Assembly (NCBI RefSeq): GCF_020921035.1 | Contig: NC_063150.1 | Coordinates: 6,386,001-6,450,000, forward strand | Length of the DNA stretch: 64,000 nucleotides | Direction: 5' to 3' | Source of the DNA: Rhodamnia argentea | Taxonomy: Eukaryota > Streptophyta > Magnoliopsida > Myrtales > Myrtaceae | Part shown: piece by piece, positions 34,210-46,264 of the stretch | Layout of the letters: the number at the start of each line of letters is the position of its first letter | How positions within the stretch are numbered: the stretch's first letter is position 1 | Notes under the pieces: generated by a model | The model's input: the letters and a program-made list of their open reading frames with translations, nothing else | Databases searched by the model: none | Told to the model about the DNA's origin: nothing | Program-made: the position numbers and the translations under genes

Positions 34210-34809
34210 ATGGGGAATCAGGAGTCTAGGAATCATTCCTCCTCCTCCAGGGGCGGAAAGGTCGTCTTGTGGGACGGCACGGTGCACCGGTTGGAGGACC
34301 CCGGCCTCACCGCGGCCGAGCTGATGCTGGAGCACCCACGGCAAGTCGTGGTCGAGTTCGACCCCAAGGCGAGCGGGAAGAGGCCGGCCCCGCTGCCCGC
34401 CGACCGGGAGCTCGAACCTGGGAAAGTTTACCTCATGCTCCCTGTGAAGCAGGGGAAGCCCATGTCCCTGTCTGCCGAGGAGGCCCGGCACGTCCTCCTT
34501 GCGGCGAACTCAGTCCTGCGGTCGAGGTCTCTCCTGCCCTCGTCCTCGAGGCTCTTGCCGTTGTTTGCGTGGATGTGCATTCTCGGCGATGGATGCAAAG
34601 AGAGCAGGCCGCCGCCCCGGGAGGGGAACCGGGAAGACGAGACGAGCGTGGCCAAGACGTGCACCTTGGCGGACCCGATCATGTCGGAAATCATGGACGG
34701 GAGGCCGGAGTACTTGAGCAGGCAGCTCTCGGGGAAGGGATGGAAGCCGAGTTTAGACACCATCAAAGAGAAGAGGATTGAGAAGAAGGTGCCTTACTGG
34801 CTGTTCTAG
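34210..34809 (+). CDS. PADRE/DUF4228 domain protein, copy 2
   Basis: Single-exon, 199 residues from the MGNQESRN start. An upstream in-frame Met at 34147 lies in the leader, and I reject it because family members begin MGN. Gly2 suggests N-myristoylation. The domain is a full PADRE pattern: KVVLWDGTVHRLEDP, AAELMLEHPRQVV, LPADRELEPGKVYLMLP. The conserved C-terminal motif GWKPSLDTIKEKRIEKK is followed by VPYWLF. GC content is far above the flanks, as in copy 1. The tandem arrangement (3 kb apart, same strand) suggests duplication, but the two proteins have diverged strongly. Confidence 0.92.
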   Translation: MGNQESRNHSSSSRGGKVVLWDGTVHRLEDPGLTAAELMLEHPRQVVVEFDPKASGKRPAPLPADRELEPGKVYLMLPVKQGKPMSLSAEEARHVLLAANSVLRSRSLLPSSSRLLPLFAWMCILGDGCKESRPPPREGNREDETSVAKTCTLADPIMSEIMDGRPEYLSRQLSGKGWKPSLDTIKEKRIEKKVPYWLF

Positions 34810-35890
34810 TCACTTTCACAAGGTCTTCAAGCGTTAGGGAATCATAGTTGTTGTGAAAAATTACTAACGGCGATGGAGAGAAATTGGAGGGACCAAAGTC
34901 AACGGCACATGTCCTGACCAGGATCTTGAGGAAGAACTACGTAGTAATGATCCAGGAGTTTAGGGAGTTATAGCTATAGGGGTCCGCCTGTTTGTGGGCA
35001 GTTCGACCCGAAAGTCTGTTTATGACAAGGCCCGGTGTTCTAAATTTGAGCCCATCCACCGCGTTGGGCCAGGTCGGTAGTTGCATTTCCATATGCAACG
35101 GTTTGATGTAATCGATTCGATTTATCTTTTGTTCAGTTTCCTAGTTGGTTCTCCGTGTCGCGGAGTCAGATATTCGTGCTCCAATCGCAGTGCAGCAAAA
35201 TGATGTGAAGAAAACTTGTAAATGGGGCTACCCATAGCATCTCATATTCAATCACCACGATAAAGAAATTAATCGTTCGGAATATATTGTCCATATCGGA
35301 TTCTAAACAATCTATTTCCAAATGTTATTGTGCATAAAAAGTGGATGATTTAACTTACTTTGGACAAAAAACAATAATTGCAAAGTTGTGAGGCATTTAT
35401 AAATTGTACAACACGTTATAAGGAATTACATGCCCTACGACTAAAGCTATAATTATGAAAAATTATACATCAAACGACCTCAAGATCTCTGAATTTTTGG
35501 CAAATCAATCATGATATTGCCCCCCTATTGGTTGTTCACACGATCGACAATGATCACTTTTACCGACCCATCTTTACTTTTTGACAGTTCTTGCTTCAAA
35601 TGTTGGACGAACAAAATGAAATTGGGATTTGGATTCACATCATGAATGATTTTTTTTTTTTTTTGGGTGTCGAACATCATGAATGATTTACAAATCAGTA
35701 ACTGGTCTTGTACTTTAGTCAAGTGAATGGTGGATAATGAGCCGAAAGTGAACAGATCAGTCTCAATCGGCGAGTAGTTGATTTTTCCGGCAGCCGGTAT
35801 AGGGTAATATTGTCCAAATCAAAAACTGCATAAAGAATACAGAGAAAAGAGCAAATTTTTTTTAAAAAAATAAAAGAATATTGTCATCGC
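34810..35890. other. Intergenic, no gene recognised
   Basis: AT-rich sequence after PADRE copy 2. No gene or clear mobile-element ends are seen. Confidence 0.35.
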
Positions 35891-35959
35891 CATTCTATGT
35901 CCTGTCTCTCTCCTAGACGCTGTGGAGGTCACCAACGGTGTCGTCGGCTCGGAGGACAC

Positions 35960-36130
35960 CGGATTTGGGATCTCCAAGGCCGGGGACGTCGAATCCGACA
36001 TCTCGAGCCCAAACCCGCAGAGACAGAGGGGTCGGTTGACCCTTGAGGTTGGGCATGGGCTGGGACAATAGATCTGGGGATCTCCAAGGCCGGCGAAGTC
36101 GGATCCGACGTCCTAAGCCCAGATCCGTCT
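35960..36130. repeat. Two-copy tandem duplication, GC-rich
   Basis: GGATCTCCAAGGCCGG followed by a GTCG..ATCCGAC..GAGCCCA/AAGCCCA pattern appears at about 35969 and again at about 36077, a spacing of roughly 108 bp. It is probably interior DNA of the decayed TIR element whose right end is at 36.4-36.6 kb. Confidence 0.5.
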
Positions 36131-36399
36131 CGCGACCCGCATAGACAAAGTATAAAGGCAAGGGGCTTTGCTTAGCACTTGAGGTTGTGCCCGGGCTGGC
36201 AACGATGAGCTGGTGGCGAAATGCCGGCGAGGTGGTACGACGACCGGTTGGCGCATGGTGGGCGGGCAGGTTTGATCGCGGTGACCATGTCGTGCCGCCA
36301 GAAAAATCAATTATTTAAGATAAAAACAAAGGTTCTCTCTCTCTCTTTGGTTTTTTAGTTTCTTTTTATTCTTTTTAAAACTTACCACATTAAGTGTCA

Positions 36400-36572
36400 G
36401 AAAAAATGCTTTGTTCCGACGGCCGAAAGAATCAAGTGCTTGCCTGTCAACGAGTCAAACCCTTATTTGAGATTAACTTTATCACTTCAAGCTGGCCCTT
36501 ATTTGAAACAAGATTTACTTTAGATCCCTTTCTGATAAAATTATCACACTTTAGATCCTTATTTGGAATCTG
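36400..36572. repeat. Solo right terminus of the 31942/51593 TIR family
   Basis: Repeated phrases CCCTTATTTGA.., TTATTTGAAACAAGATTTAC, TTTAGATCCTTATTTGGAAT match the right ends of the intact elements, but no left terminus or TSD is found. Confidence 0.5.
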
Positions 36573-36686
36573 TCCTCGATGAAAACGACTGCAATTGATA
36601 AATCTAAAAGAAATTATTCATGCTTGGCGCATACTGTTTGCACGCAGTGGTTTGTTTGCTGCATTAACTCAAGCTTTTCGAATCCA

Positions 36687-36687
<1 letters not shown>

Positions 36688-36724
<37 letters not shown>
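36688..36724. repeat. AAT microsatellite
   Basis: About twelve AAT/ATA units in a row. Confidence 0.95.
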
Positions 36725-36725
<1 letters not shown>

Positions 36726-39345
36726 TCGGACATTGGAACAAGATGGGAGATGATATTAATTTATATCCTCAAGTGTAAGGGGGATAAACCTAAACAATAG
36801 GACTGGGGGGCAGCTCCGGGATAGTAAAATAGCTCCAGAAATTTAGTTCCGGGATTCAATCATTTTCAGTTTATTCTCCTCATGCTTTTTCAAGTAAACA
36901 AAGAATACTTTGAATTTGAGAAAAAATTACGAAATTTCACATGCCCCGGGCCATTTCATATATCTCAAAAAATTGCTTGCGCTCAGCATCGAATGAAAAT
37001 CAAATCTTAAAAGGTGAATTGCCAAAATATAAAAAAAAAAAAAACCGAAAGAGCATGTATTTCATAGACATCGAATAACGTGGGTATAATTTAATGTCGT
37101 ATTAACCTATTTTAAGCGACCTCGAAAAAATCGAAAGAATTGCCCGTCATTGTGAATGATTGTTGCACGAAATTGGAAACATGCTTATAAGTGGAATAAT
37201 AATCTTTGAAAGAGCGCGCAAAAAAAAAAAAAACAGAAATAGAGAGATGAAATAAAAAAAAGAAATGAAATGAAATGTAATCATTAAAGTCCCCTAAAGT
37301 CAAAAGATCTGAATCCAATGCAGTGCGAGTTGATGGCCAACCTCTCTTCCAAGCCAAGCTTTTGTCGCGCTAGGACGATGTTGGCCGTACATACCTCTTC
37401 TCCATTTACCGCCAGATCTGATAATGACCATCAGAGTTTACACACAAAAAATAAAAATTAAAAAAAAAAAAATATCAAAATATCGCTAACAATTGCTCAC
37501 GTCACAGTCAAGTCAAGTAAGAGATTTTTCGGCTAAAATTGATCGGATGGACTTAATTGATAAAGTTAAAAGATTTATGGTTCAATCGATAAAAATGCAA
37601 TAAATATGAGACGTTCTGGACAATTTTTCTCAACAAGGGTAATTCTCCAATTAGGAGCACCTCGACGGCACATGGGTTCGTCAGTGATTCTTGAAAAAAT
37701 CGAGCACAGAGGGAAATTTGGAGCTCGCGAAATACTCTACCGAATTCATAGATCTGAGTAGGAAATGGCACTTGGGAGAAAAGGTGGGGCTTTTTTTCTT
37801 CTTGTTGATGCGTGGAAGATAAGGGAAGGTTTCTGATAAGCGGATCGGGAGAAAAGCTCGAGTGGCCGTGCATGTGAGAAGAGAAGAGGTCCGATTCGGA
37901 CGAGCTAACATTCACCTGATCCGCCCCTCATAATTGTCAATCTCCCAACTGGCCGCCGACTTCTTTTCTTGCCTTGGGAACCGCACCAACCAATCACCCC
38001 ACAATCCTCTTTCACGATCCGCCACCACCCCACGACCCATCGAAATTCTCTCTCTCTCTCTCTCTCTCTGGGGGTCGATCGGCTTTGAATGCTTGCCTAG
38101 ATCCAGATCCACGTGAGGCCGGTCGATCATGGCCGCTGAATCATGTGGGCTCCGCACGTAGGTCACACCAGATCAACAACAATCATGACGCGTTCGGATC
38201 CCACGGAGCCGAGTTTATGCGAGACTTGCATCTCGCTCTCGGGTCAGTGTAAGCAAATCCGAGTCTCTGATTTTGTACGTCTCGCGTGAAACTTGCGAGA
38301 AACCTGTCACGTTCAAGTTTGGTGGTGGTGGCGGTGTTGTTGTAAAAGAACACAACAAAATAGGGTAAAGTACCAAAACACTCATAAACACCTTAAATTT
38401 GTATTAATTAAGTATTAAATATTTTAATTTGATAAGTTTAATCCTAAACATTTTACATTTGTGCCGATTCAATCCATCTAGTCAATTTTGATAGGAAATC
38501 GTAGTAATTGGCTTCGGCCGTCCTACGTTGCATGGACGGCGCTGTCGTAAATATTTTTTAAAAAAAATTTCGATGATTTTTTTTATTTTTCGTCTTTTTT
38601 TTTCTTTTCTTCCTTTTATTTTTCCCAACCGCAGGCCGGCGAAGGCCGCAATACCAAGTCTCACTTCCGCCCATGATGTCGCGTACCACACAAAATGTCA
38701 CATGTCTCACACTTAATTAACCAATCTCGGTTCCACTCCCCCAGCAAGAGCCCGTTTGATTTTTTTTTATATTTATAACCGAGGTATTGGAGTCGACTTA
38801 CGTGCACCTCTACTATTCCTCGGGAGAGACTAGTACAGCAACCCACCGACATGGTCTCCCACTTAAATCACGGGTGCTCAACTTGGGAATAAAACCTGTG
38901 ATCGGTGCGCTTAACCACACAATCTCAAATACGAGAGCCTGTTTGATTTTGTGCTGCACTTACAATTATGAAAAAGAAGTCTCGACTTTTATTAAAGACA
39001 ACAGCTTTCGAAAAATCCGTCCCCATCCAATTTTGGGGCAATGTTATTTTAAAAGAACATAACAAAATATGCAAGTGTCGATATTTTACAATACGAATTA
39101 TACGTGATCACAACTAATTAAAAAAAGGCTATCAATGTAAAAAATGAACAAATATATATATGACCGGTGCGTGACAACGCACGGACATCCCTAACAAAAT
39201 CACGATATAATTAATCACTCATCAGTACGTTCCCAAAAAATATTGGCTGGTAAAACCAATAATGTAATCGACCAGCAAAAGAACGTCACTTTCACCGAGC
39301 AGTTCCAATTGCATCATCACGAATCGCAGTTCTTTAGCCCACCAC
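36725..39345. other. Intergenic with truncated repeats, no gene recognised
   Basis: Contains an inverted terminus near 37510-37630 (GGCTAAAATTGATCGG.. GACGTTCTGGACAATTTTT), a CT microsatellite at about 38047-38069, and a left terminus at about 38366-38490 with a GC-rich interior to about 38660. Minus frames near 37553-38166 match nothing I know. Confidence 0.4.
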
Positions 39346-39349
39346 GCTT

Positions 39350-39360
39350 TCTATAAATAC
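39350..39360 (+). promoter_or_regulatory. TATA box of the beta-xylosidase gene
   Basis: TCTATAAATACTC about 75 bp upstream of the start codon at 39426, an excellent plant TATA match. Confidence 0.6.
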
Positions 39361-39425
39361 TCACGTTTTTTTTTATAACACCCCACTCAATCCAGCACCC
39401 CCACTCCCCTCAAAACCGCCACGCG

Positions 39426-42400
39426 ATGATCGGAACCGCTGTCCCCGCCACCGCGGCAACCCTCGTGGTCGTCCTCCTCCTCACCTCCGGTGGCATCTGC
39501 CGTCTTGCTGTCGACGCCCGCGAGCCTTTCGCTTGCGACCCGAAGGACGAGAGGACGAGGGGTTTCCCCTTCTGCCGCGCGTCGTCCCCGATCCCGGAGA
39601 GAGCGAGGGACCTGGTCGGGTGGCTCACATTGCAGGAGAAGGTGAAGCTGCTGGGGAACACCGCGGCCGCGGTCCCGCGGCTGGGGATCAGGGGCTACGA
39701 GTGGTGGTCGGAGGCGCTCCACGGGGTCTCGAACGTGGGGCCGGGGACCCAGTTCGGCGGCGACTTCCCCGGCGCCACGAGCTTCCCTCAAGTGATCACG
39801 ACCGCCGCTTCCTTCAACGCTTCGCTGTGGGAAGCGATTGGGCAGGTGATCATCTGCCCACTTCTTCTCGGTTTGGTGAATCATAAAGCTGCATTAACCG
39901 AAAGAACAATTAGAAAAAGAAGCACAAGAACACTATCCTCTGAGTAGAATGGCCCACCATCTCCGCAGATGCTTTCTTTTTGAAAAAAATATAAAAAAAA
40001 TGGGATTATTCGATTTATCTTGTACGGGTTTTTCTATGTGTGTTCTTGACACATTTCTTAGGTTTTGACGTTTGTGTCCGTGTGCATCATCATCAATGTG
40101 GGAGCATAGGAAACGTCGTCGCTTTAGAACAATGCATCGGACATAATGCTTTTGAATGCACGAAAGGCTCAAAAAGGGAACTTTTTAAATAATACCCAAT
40201 TAGCGACTAATGATTACAATAAATTATAAAGGGTTAGCGAAGAACTATGACTTAATTTTCCCAAGATCTCGTATGATGCAGGCACTGCTTTCGCTCGTCG
40301 GACAAACAAGTTTTATTTTCTTCAGGAAGATTATGGCTGAATTGACTAAGAATGTACGAAAAATGAACTATAATAGATAGTGAATTCCGTGTGAGATTTT
40401 TCGCATATAATTGTTCGAATATGGTGGGTCCGTCCTAAATATTCAATAGATTAGACTATTTCCTCTTGTTTTCCAAATGGGTCCCGAGAAAGGGTCACAT
40501 TATTTTGGGTTTGTGGTTATTTATTGATTTAGTGAGATAAGTACAGTCTAGGTAATTATTGCCTGAAAAATAATGAGCTTAGGCAATCTCAATCAAAATT
40601 ATTGGGGCGGACCCAGTTTGCAATTTTATCTCTTGGCAACTTTTTCGGGAGTCGCAATCGGACGTCGGCTGGATTAAACGACGTACGACCTTTATCCTCT
40701 CTCACCAATCGCGCGACATGCCGTTGCGACCAGCCTCCCGAATTTTGCAAGTCCTAAAAGCGCAGCGTCGTTTAATGCTTCACCTTTTCGGCGCAGGTAG
40801 TGTCTGACGAGGCGAGAGCGATGTACAACGGAGGCATGGGCGGGCTCACCTACTGGAGCCCCAACATCAATATCCTGCGCGACCCACGCTGGGGCCGGGG
40901 ACAGGAGACTCCCGGCGAGGACCCCATCGTGGTTGGCCGCTACGCCGCCAGCTACGTGCGAGGGCTACAAGGGAGCGACGGCAGCGGCCGGCTGAAGGTG
41001 GCGGCCTGTTGCAAGCACTTCACGGCCTACGATCTCGATAACTGGAACGGGGTCGATCGCTTCCACTTCAACGCGCGGGTAAGTTTTTGCTTGGCTCACC
41101 GTGAATTTTATCAAATTAACATACGAAACCATTATGTTTATTGATGTGACAGATGACTTGATCAATAGAGAGGTATTGGACCCGTCAAGCTTGACATCAC
41201 AATCGAACCTGAATGTCCTCACCTAAGTCTGCTCGTGCTTAAAAAACTTATTGAACTCTTTATGTGGAGCCGATCGGAATGGGGTAGATCAATGCACTTG
41301 AATTAGAAGTCGATCGTTTAATTCAGGCGCGTCTGAGCGACGTAGTCAAATTTCTATCGGAGTGCATCGATATTAGCAAGATCTGAGTGTTTGAAGCGCA
41401 TCCGGCAATCAAATTAAACTCAAAAAATTGAATTGAAAAACCCGATGGAATTTAGTCATTACTTGTCAAATTTACCATGAGACTCTTATATTAAAAGTGG
41501 GCTAAATGAATCGTGACGCCGGGTGCGGATTCCGATCGTCGGAGCAGGGCCATCCATTCCTGTCAGTACGGTATGGCTAATTTAATGGCGCGACTTTGAA
41601 CTTTTGGTTGGTGATCAACTTGCGTAGGCTTTATGGCACTATGACGACAAGAATATCGTTGTCACGATAGCTTTTTAATGGCCGCCCATCTCGTTCCATG
41701 AGAAGTTTCTAGAGCATCTCTATCGAAGCGGAAAAACAAAATTGGTTAGTTCTTTAGTAAATGAATTGGAATAATGACAAGAATGATCTTTGAACTTTAA
41801 TCTAACGTGTAATATGATCTTTGTATTTTTTATTTAAAATATATTCTCCGAACTTTAACATAACGTGTAATGTGATATCCAAACTTAATTTGTTATGAAA
41901 ATGAGAACATATGGCTAGCGGCGCGTTCTCATGTTCGAAACATTTTTTTGGACAGGTGAGCAAACAGGACATGGAGGACACGTTCAATGTCCCGTTCAGG
42001 ATGTGCGTGATGGAAGGGAAGGTGGCCAGTGTGATGTGCTCGTACAATCAAGTCAATGGAGTCCCGGCCTGCGCCGACCCTAATCTCCTCAGGAAAACCG
42101 TCCGCGGTGCGTGGCGGCTCGATGGGTAATGCCTTCTACTCCTCGGTTCGTTACATTAGTTGCGCAAAATCGAAGGACGATGATGTGCTAAGCTAGGCTG
42201 CACATGGGTTTAATTTTTGTGTGCGATTCGACGTGGGAGTGCAGGTACGTGGTCTCCGATTGCGATTCGGTCGGGGTATTCTATGACAAGCAACACTACG
42301 CGTCCACGCCGCAACAAGCCGTTGCCGATGCGATTAAAGCAGGTTCTCTCTTCGATTTCTCACTTTAATGATGGTGATAATTTGGAAAAGATGGACAAAA

Positions 42401-44161
42401 GTCAGAAAATTAAATCAAAAATTGAGAAAGGGTAATCTCACATTTTCACATTTCACACAGGACTAGATTTGGAATGTGGCCCGTTCCTCGCTACGCACTC
42501 GGGGGAAGCGGTGAGAGGCGGCCTGTTGAACGAAGCCGAAGTCGATGGCGCTTTGCTTAACACACTGACGGTCCAAATGCGGCTGGGGATGTTCGACGGC
42601 ACGCCGTCGGCCCAACCGTACGGCACGCTCGGTCCGAATGACGTGTGCACCCCGGCCCATCAGGAGCTCGCCCTTGAAGCCGCTGGGCAAGGCATTGTCC
42701 TCCTCAAGAACCAGGGACCGACCCTCCCTCTCTCCCCTCGCCGCCACCGCACCGTCGCCGTCGTCGGCCCCAACTCGGATGTCACTGTCACGATGATTGG
42801 GAACTACGCCGGTGAGCATTCTGGTCGCTTAGCCCAAAAATCAAAAACTATTTCTAATTATGTGAGATTGGAATAACGATCTGAATTTAAATTATCAATG
42901 TACATGTAAGTCTAAAATATGAGATTAGACCAATTTTTAACAATGATTCTTCTTTATTAGGTGTTGCATGTGGATATACAACTCCTCTTCAAGGAATTGG
43001 CAAGTACACAAACACGATACACCAACAAGGTTGCGTGGACGTAGCTTGCCACGACGACAAGCTATTCGGAGCAGCGATTGAGGCGGCACGCGGAGCCGAC
43101 GTGACGGTCTTGGTGATGGGGCTCGACCAGAGTATCGAGGCCGAGTTCAAGGACAGGGACAGTCTCCTCTTGCCGGGACGACAGCAAGAGCTCGTGGCGA
43201 AGGTGGCCATGGCCTCCAAGGGTCCGACCGTACTAGTCTTGATGTCCGGTGGTCCTGTCGACATCTCCTTTGCTAAGAATGATCCACGGGTGGCCGCCAT
43301 TTTGTGGGCCGGTTACCCCGGCCAAGCTGGCGGTGCGGCCATTGCCGATATCTTGTTCGGGTCAACCAACCCAGGTCTCTTCCTTCTTTTTTTTAATAAT
43401 TCCTTATAAGGGTAGAAGTTATTTGAACTTATTTTGGACTTAAATCATAGTTAATTGTCTTATTTCATTTCCCTTAAGTTTGAAGTGACTAGATTCGTTA
43501 AAATGAAAATTAATTTACCATTTTTTATTCCGCTAAAATAATTTTGAACTTAACATTATCTTGTTCAGGAGGAAAACTACCTATGACATGGTACCCACAA
43601 GATTACCTAGCAAGCGTACCCATGACCGTGATGGACATGAGGCCCACGGGATCGAACCTTTACCCGGGGAGGACCTACAGATTCTACCAAGGCCCGGTAG
43701 TGTACCCGTTCGGCCACGGGATGAGCTACACCCAGTTCGTCCACACGATCGCCGCCGCTCCCGCGGCGGTGGCCGTCCCCCTCGACGGCCGCCGGCCGGC
43801 GAACGCCACGAACTCCGGTAGGGCCGTGAGGGTCACGCACGTCCGGTGCGCCAGGCTCTCTCTCGGGGTCCAGCTGGACATCACGAACGCCGGGGCGAGG
43901 GACGGGGCCCACACGGTGCTCGTGTACTCCACGCCCCCGGGAGGCGGTGGTGGGAGCTGGGTGCCGCAGAAGCAGCTGGTGGGCTTCCAGAAGGTCCAGG
44001 TGGCGGCGGGGGCCCGCGAGAGGGTCCAGATCAACATCCACGTGTGCAAGTACTTGAGCGTGGTGGACAGGCTCGGCGTTAGGAGGATTCCGTTGGGGGA
44101 GCACAGGCTTCATATTGGGGATGTCAAGCACTCGGTGTCGCTTCAAGCTGAGAGACTCTAG
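39426..44161 (+). CDS. BXL: Beta-D-xylosidase (glycoside hydrolase family 3), 7 exons
   Basis: Secreted wall enzyme expected to release xylose (and in this group often arabinose) from xylan and arabinan side chains. Exons: 39426-39845, 40797-41078, 41956-42125, 42245-42342, 42461-42811, 42961-43374 and 43569-44161. All are GT-AG with consistent phases, giving 775 residues, the usual length. The N-terminus is a hydrophobic signal peptide ([13 protein letters not shown]). Substrate-pocket motifs: [37 protein letters not shown]. The catalytic nucleophile is D296 in VVSDCDSVG; the acid/base Glu lies in [13 protein letters not shown] (E500 or E502). The C-terminal fibronectin-type domain follows [10 protein letters not shown]. 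It is closest to BXL1/BXL2-type enzymes, and I cannot separate the two. Intron 2 carries part of a small fold-back repeat. Confidence 0.96.
41765..41890. repeat. Partial fold-back MITE in beta-xylosidase intron 2
   Basis: Phrases such as AATGATCTTTGAACTTTAAT and AACGTGTAATGTGAT match the family at 54966-55295 and 58059-58336. Only one arm is clear. Confidence 0.45.
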
Positions 44162-44489
44162 GAGCGATCAAGACTCGAGAGGAATTTGCCATTTTTTTTT
44201 CCTTTTTTTTTTCTTTTTGAAAATTTGGGGCATCATCGCAAGATGATGAGCCGCCAAGGGCTTTGATTCTTTCAATTGGCATTGTATTGTGCCAAGGCCA
44301 TGCACGAAACTTGTCGTATTTACATCCAACTGTGAATAAAGCGGGGAATGAAGAAGTGGAAATTGCATAGAAAGTGCAGAGGCAGCTCTAAAATTGGGTA
44401 CTCTCTCTTTTCATTTACAGATCTCGACTTTGAGTAAATGGGTAGGTCGTGCTCCTGAGACCACCTAAAATTCTGTCGACAATATACGT

Positions 44490-44661
44490 GATGGAACTAT
44501 TCAGATAAAGACAAAATATTCTCATTAATTACTAAAATTAGAATAACAACAACGATTAGTATATGAACATAACAAATTCCAAAGGAGTTGAGGGATTTCG
44601 AGAGCCAATTAGTAGGGAGGGATCCTAATCTATGAGCTTTTGCAATCCGATCGGCACGGTA
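44490..44661 (-). pseudogene. RNase H-like retroelement fragment (distal part), split by copia
   Basis: The minus strand reads NYRADRIAKAHRLGSLPTNW then LSKSLNSFG, resembling the end of a plant retroelement RNase H domain (xxADxLAKxA...W). The upstream half continues on the other side of the copia element at 51583-51457 (ECVGLLAQLKG, VVVEFYPGEA). The host fragment was therefore interrupted by the copia insertion at the GTTAG duplication. No reverse transcriptase is visible. Confidence 0.5.
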
Positions 44662-44666
44662 GTTAG

Positions 44667-45363
44667 TGTTGGTGGTTTGTTTGTAAAACAAACAAAGAAG
44701 TGTCTTGTCTCACTTGACAGTTATTTTATTTGTTCAATTGATGAAAGGATACAAAGGTCATGTCTATTCAATTGACGGTTATTTTCTAAAACACACTTAC
44801 AACCTTTGAAATGTCGTGTCTATTCAATTTGTGGTTATTTTCTAAAACACTCTTACAATCTTTGGAGTATTTGTGTCTATTTGAAAATAACTATCGATTC
44901 AAACATGAAAAGGTATGATTGAACGTATAATTTCGAACATGAAGAGATATGTTTGAACTATCGGTTATTAGACATGAAGAGTTGCAATTTAAAAAAAAAA
45001 AAACTGTTTCGAACAATGAAAAGGTGTGTGAGAATTACCATCTTTTCGGACGCGAAAAGGTGTGTTCTTTTCTCATTATATATTCAACCATTCTGCTCAT
45101 TATTTACAACTTCTAATTTCAATTTTCGTCCTTTCCAAACAAGAGAAATACAACCTTCTTTTCCAATTGTTTCCTAGAGAGTTCTCGGAGAAATATTAGA
45201 ATTGCTATCTAATATTCTCGCTTGAGACTCTGTTGTATCCTAGAGGATTTTTACCGTAAACCATTAGCGGTGTTGTGGGGCAAATAATTCCTTAAAGAAA
45301 GTGTTATCACGCCTCAGAGTCCGATTCCTTTGTTCATCCCATTTGACCAATATTTTACCAACA
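44667..45363 (+). repeat. Left LTR of the copia element
   Basis: 697 bp. It contains a 56-bp tandem duplication (units starting at 44757 and 44813 with GTCATGTCTATTCAATTG and GTCGTGTCTATTCAATTT) that is single-copy in the right LTR. This fully accounts for the length difference. Confidence 0.95.
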
Positions 45364-45388
45364 ATTTTAAAGAATTATTCGTTCAACA

Positions 45389-46260
45389 ATGGAGTCAGAA
45401 TCAATCAATGTTATGAACCGGGATATGGTGAAACTGGATCGGTTCGATGGCAACAATTCCGCTCTTTGGAGAGACAAGATAATGTTTCTCCTCACCGCCC
45501 TGAAGATTTCCTATATGCTCGACCCCAGTTTAATGCCTATAGAGGATCCGGTGCCTACCACCGAAGGAGTAGAACCTAGTACAGACGATGTCGAGAGGGT
45601 CAACAAGGAGAGGAAGAAACGTGAAGAAGACGAATTGCTTTGTCGAGGCCATATACTGAACACGTTATCCGATCGTCTCTATGACTTGTTCACCGAGACG
45701 AAGTCTGCTAGAGAAATATGGAATGCGCTTGATTTCAAGTATAAAGCAGAGGAGCAAGGTACGAACAAATATCTAATCGCTAAGTATTTTGACTTCAAGT
45801 TTGTTGATACTAAACCCTTGTTGGAACAAGTCCACGAATTGCAAGTATTGGTCAATAAAATTCGTGCTCTCAAGATAGATATTCCAAAATCTTTTCAAGT
45901 TAGAGCAATTATTGCAAAATTGCCTCCTAGTTGGAAAGATTATGGAAAAAGAATGCTGCATAAATCTGAGGACATCACTTTGGATCAAATTCAAAAACAT
46001 CTTCGCATTAGGGAAGAGTCATGTTTGCATGATAAATCTGTTTTGTATGATACCAAAGTGAATTCTGTGGAGGGAAATGGATTTCAGTCCAAAATCTACC
46101 AAAACTCGAAACGCAAGAGAGAGCAGAATTTTAAGAAGCCATAGAAAAAGAAAAAGGGTTGTTGCTTCGTTTGTGGCAATGAGGGTCACTATGCAAAGGA
46201 GTGCGGACATCGCAAGAGCACATTCAAGGACAAGAATACTTTATGAGTTAAGGCAGATGT
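45389..46260 (+). pseudogene. copia gag with zinc knuckle, interrupted
   Basis: Starts MESESINVMNRDMVKLDRF, the usual copia gag opening (DGNNSALWRDK). It runs 251 codons to a TAG at 46142. In the same frame after the stop comes the CCHC knuckle (CFVCGNEGHYAKEC), then a second stop, TGA, at 46244. Confidence 0.9.
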
Positions 46261-46264
46261 AAAT

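Noticed and set aside
34269..34781. 170-residue plus-strand frame overlapping PADRE copy 2
   Set aside because: Shifted-frame shadow of a GC-rich exon. The true frame carries all PADRE motifs.
39387..39884. 165-residue minus-strand frame opposite the beta-xylosidase first exon
   Set aside because: Shadow of a GC-rich coding exon on the other strand. Arg/Pro-rich with no motif.
43607..44146. 179-residue minus-strand frame over the last beta-xylosidase exon
   Set aside because: Antisense shadow of a GC-rich exon, no domain.
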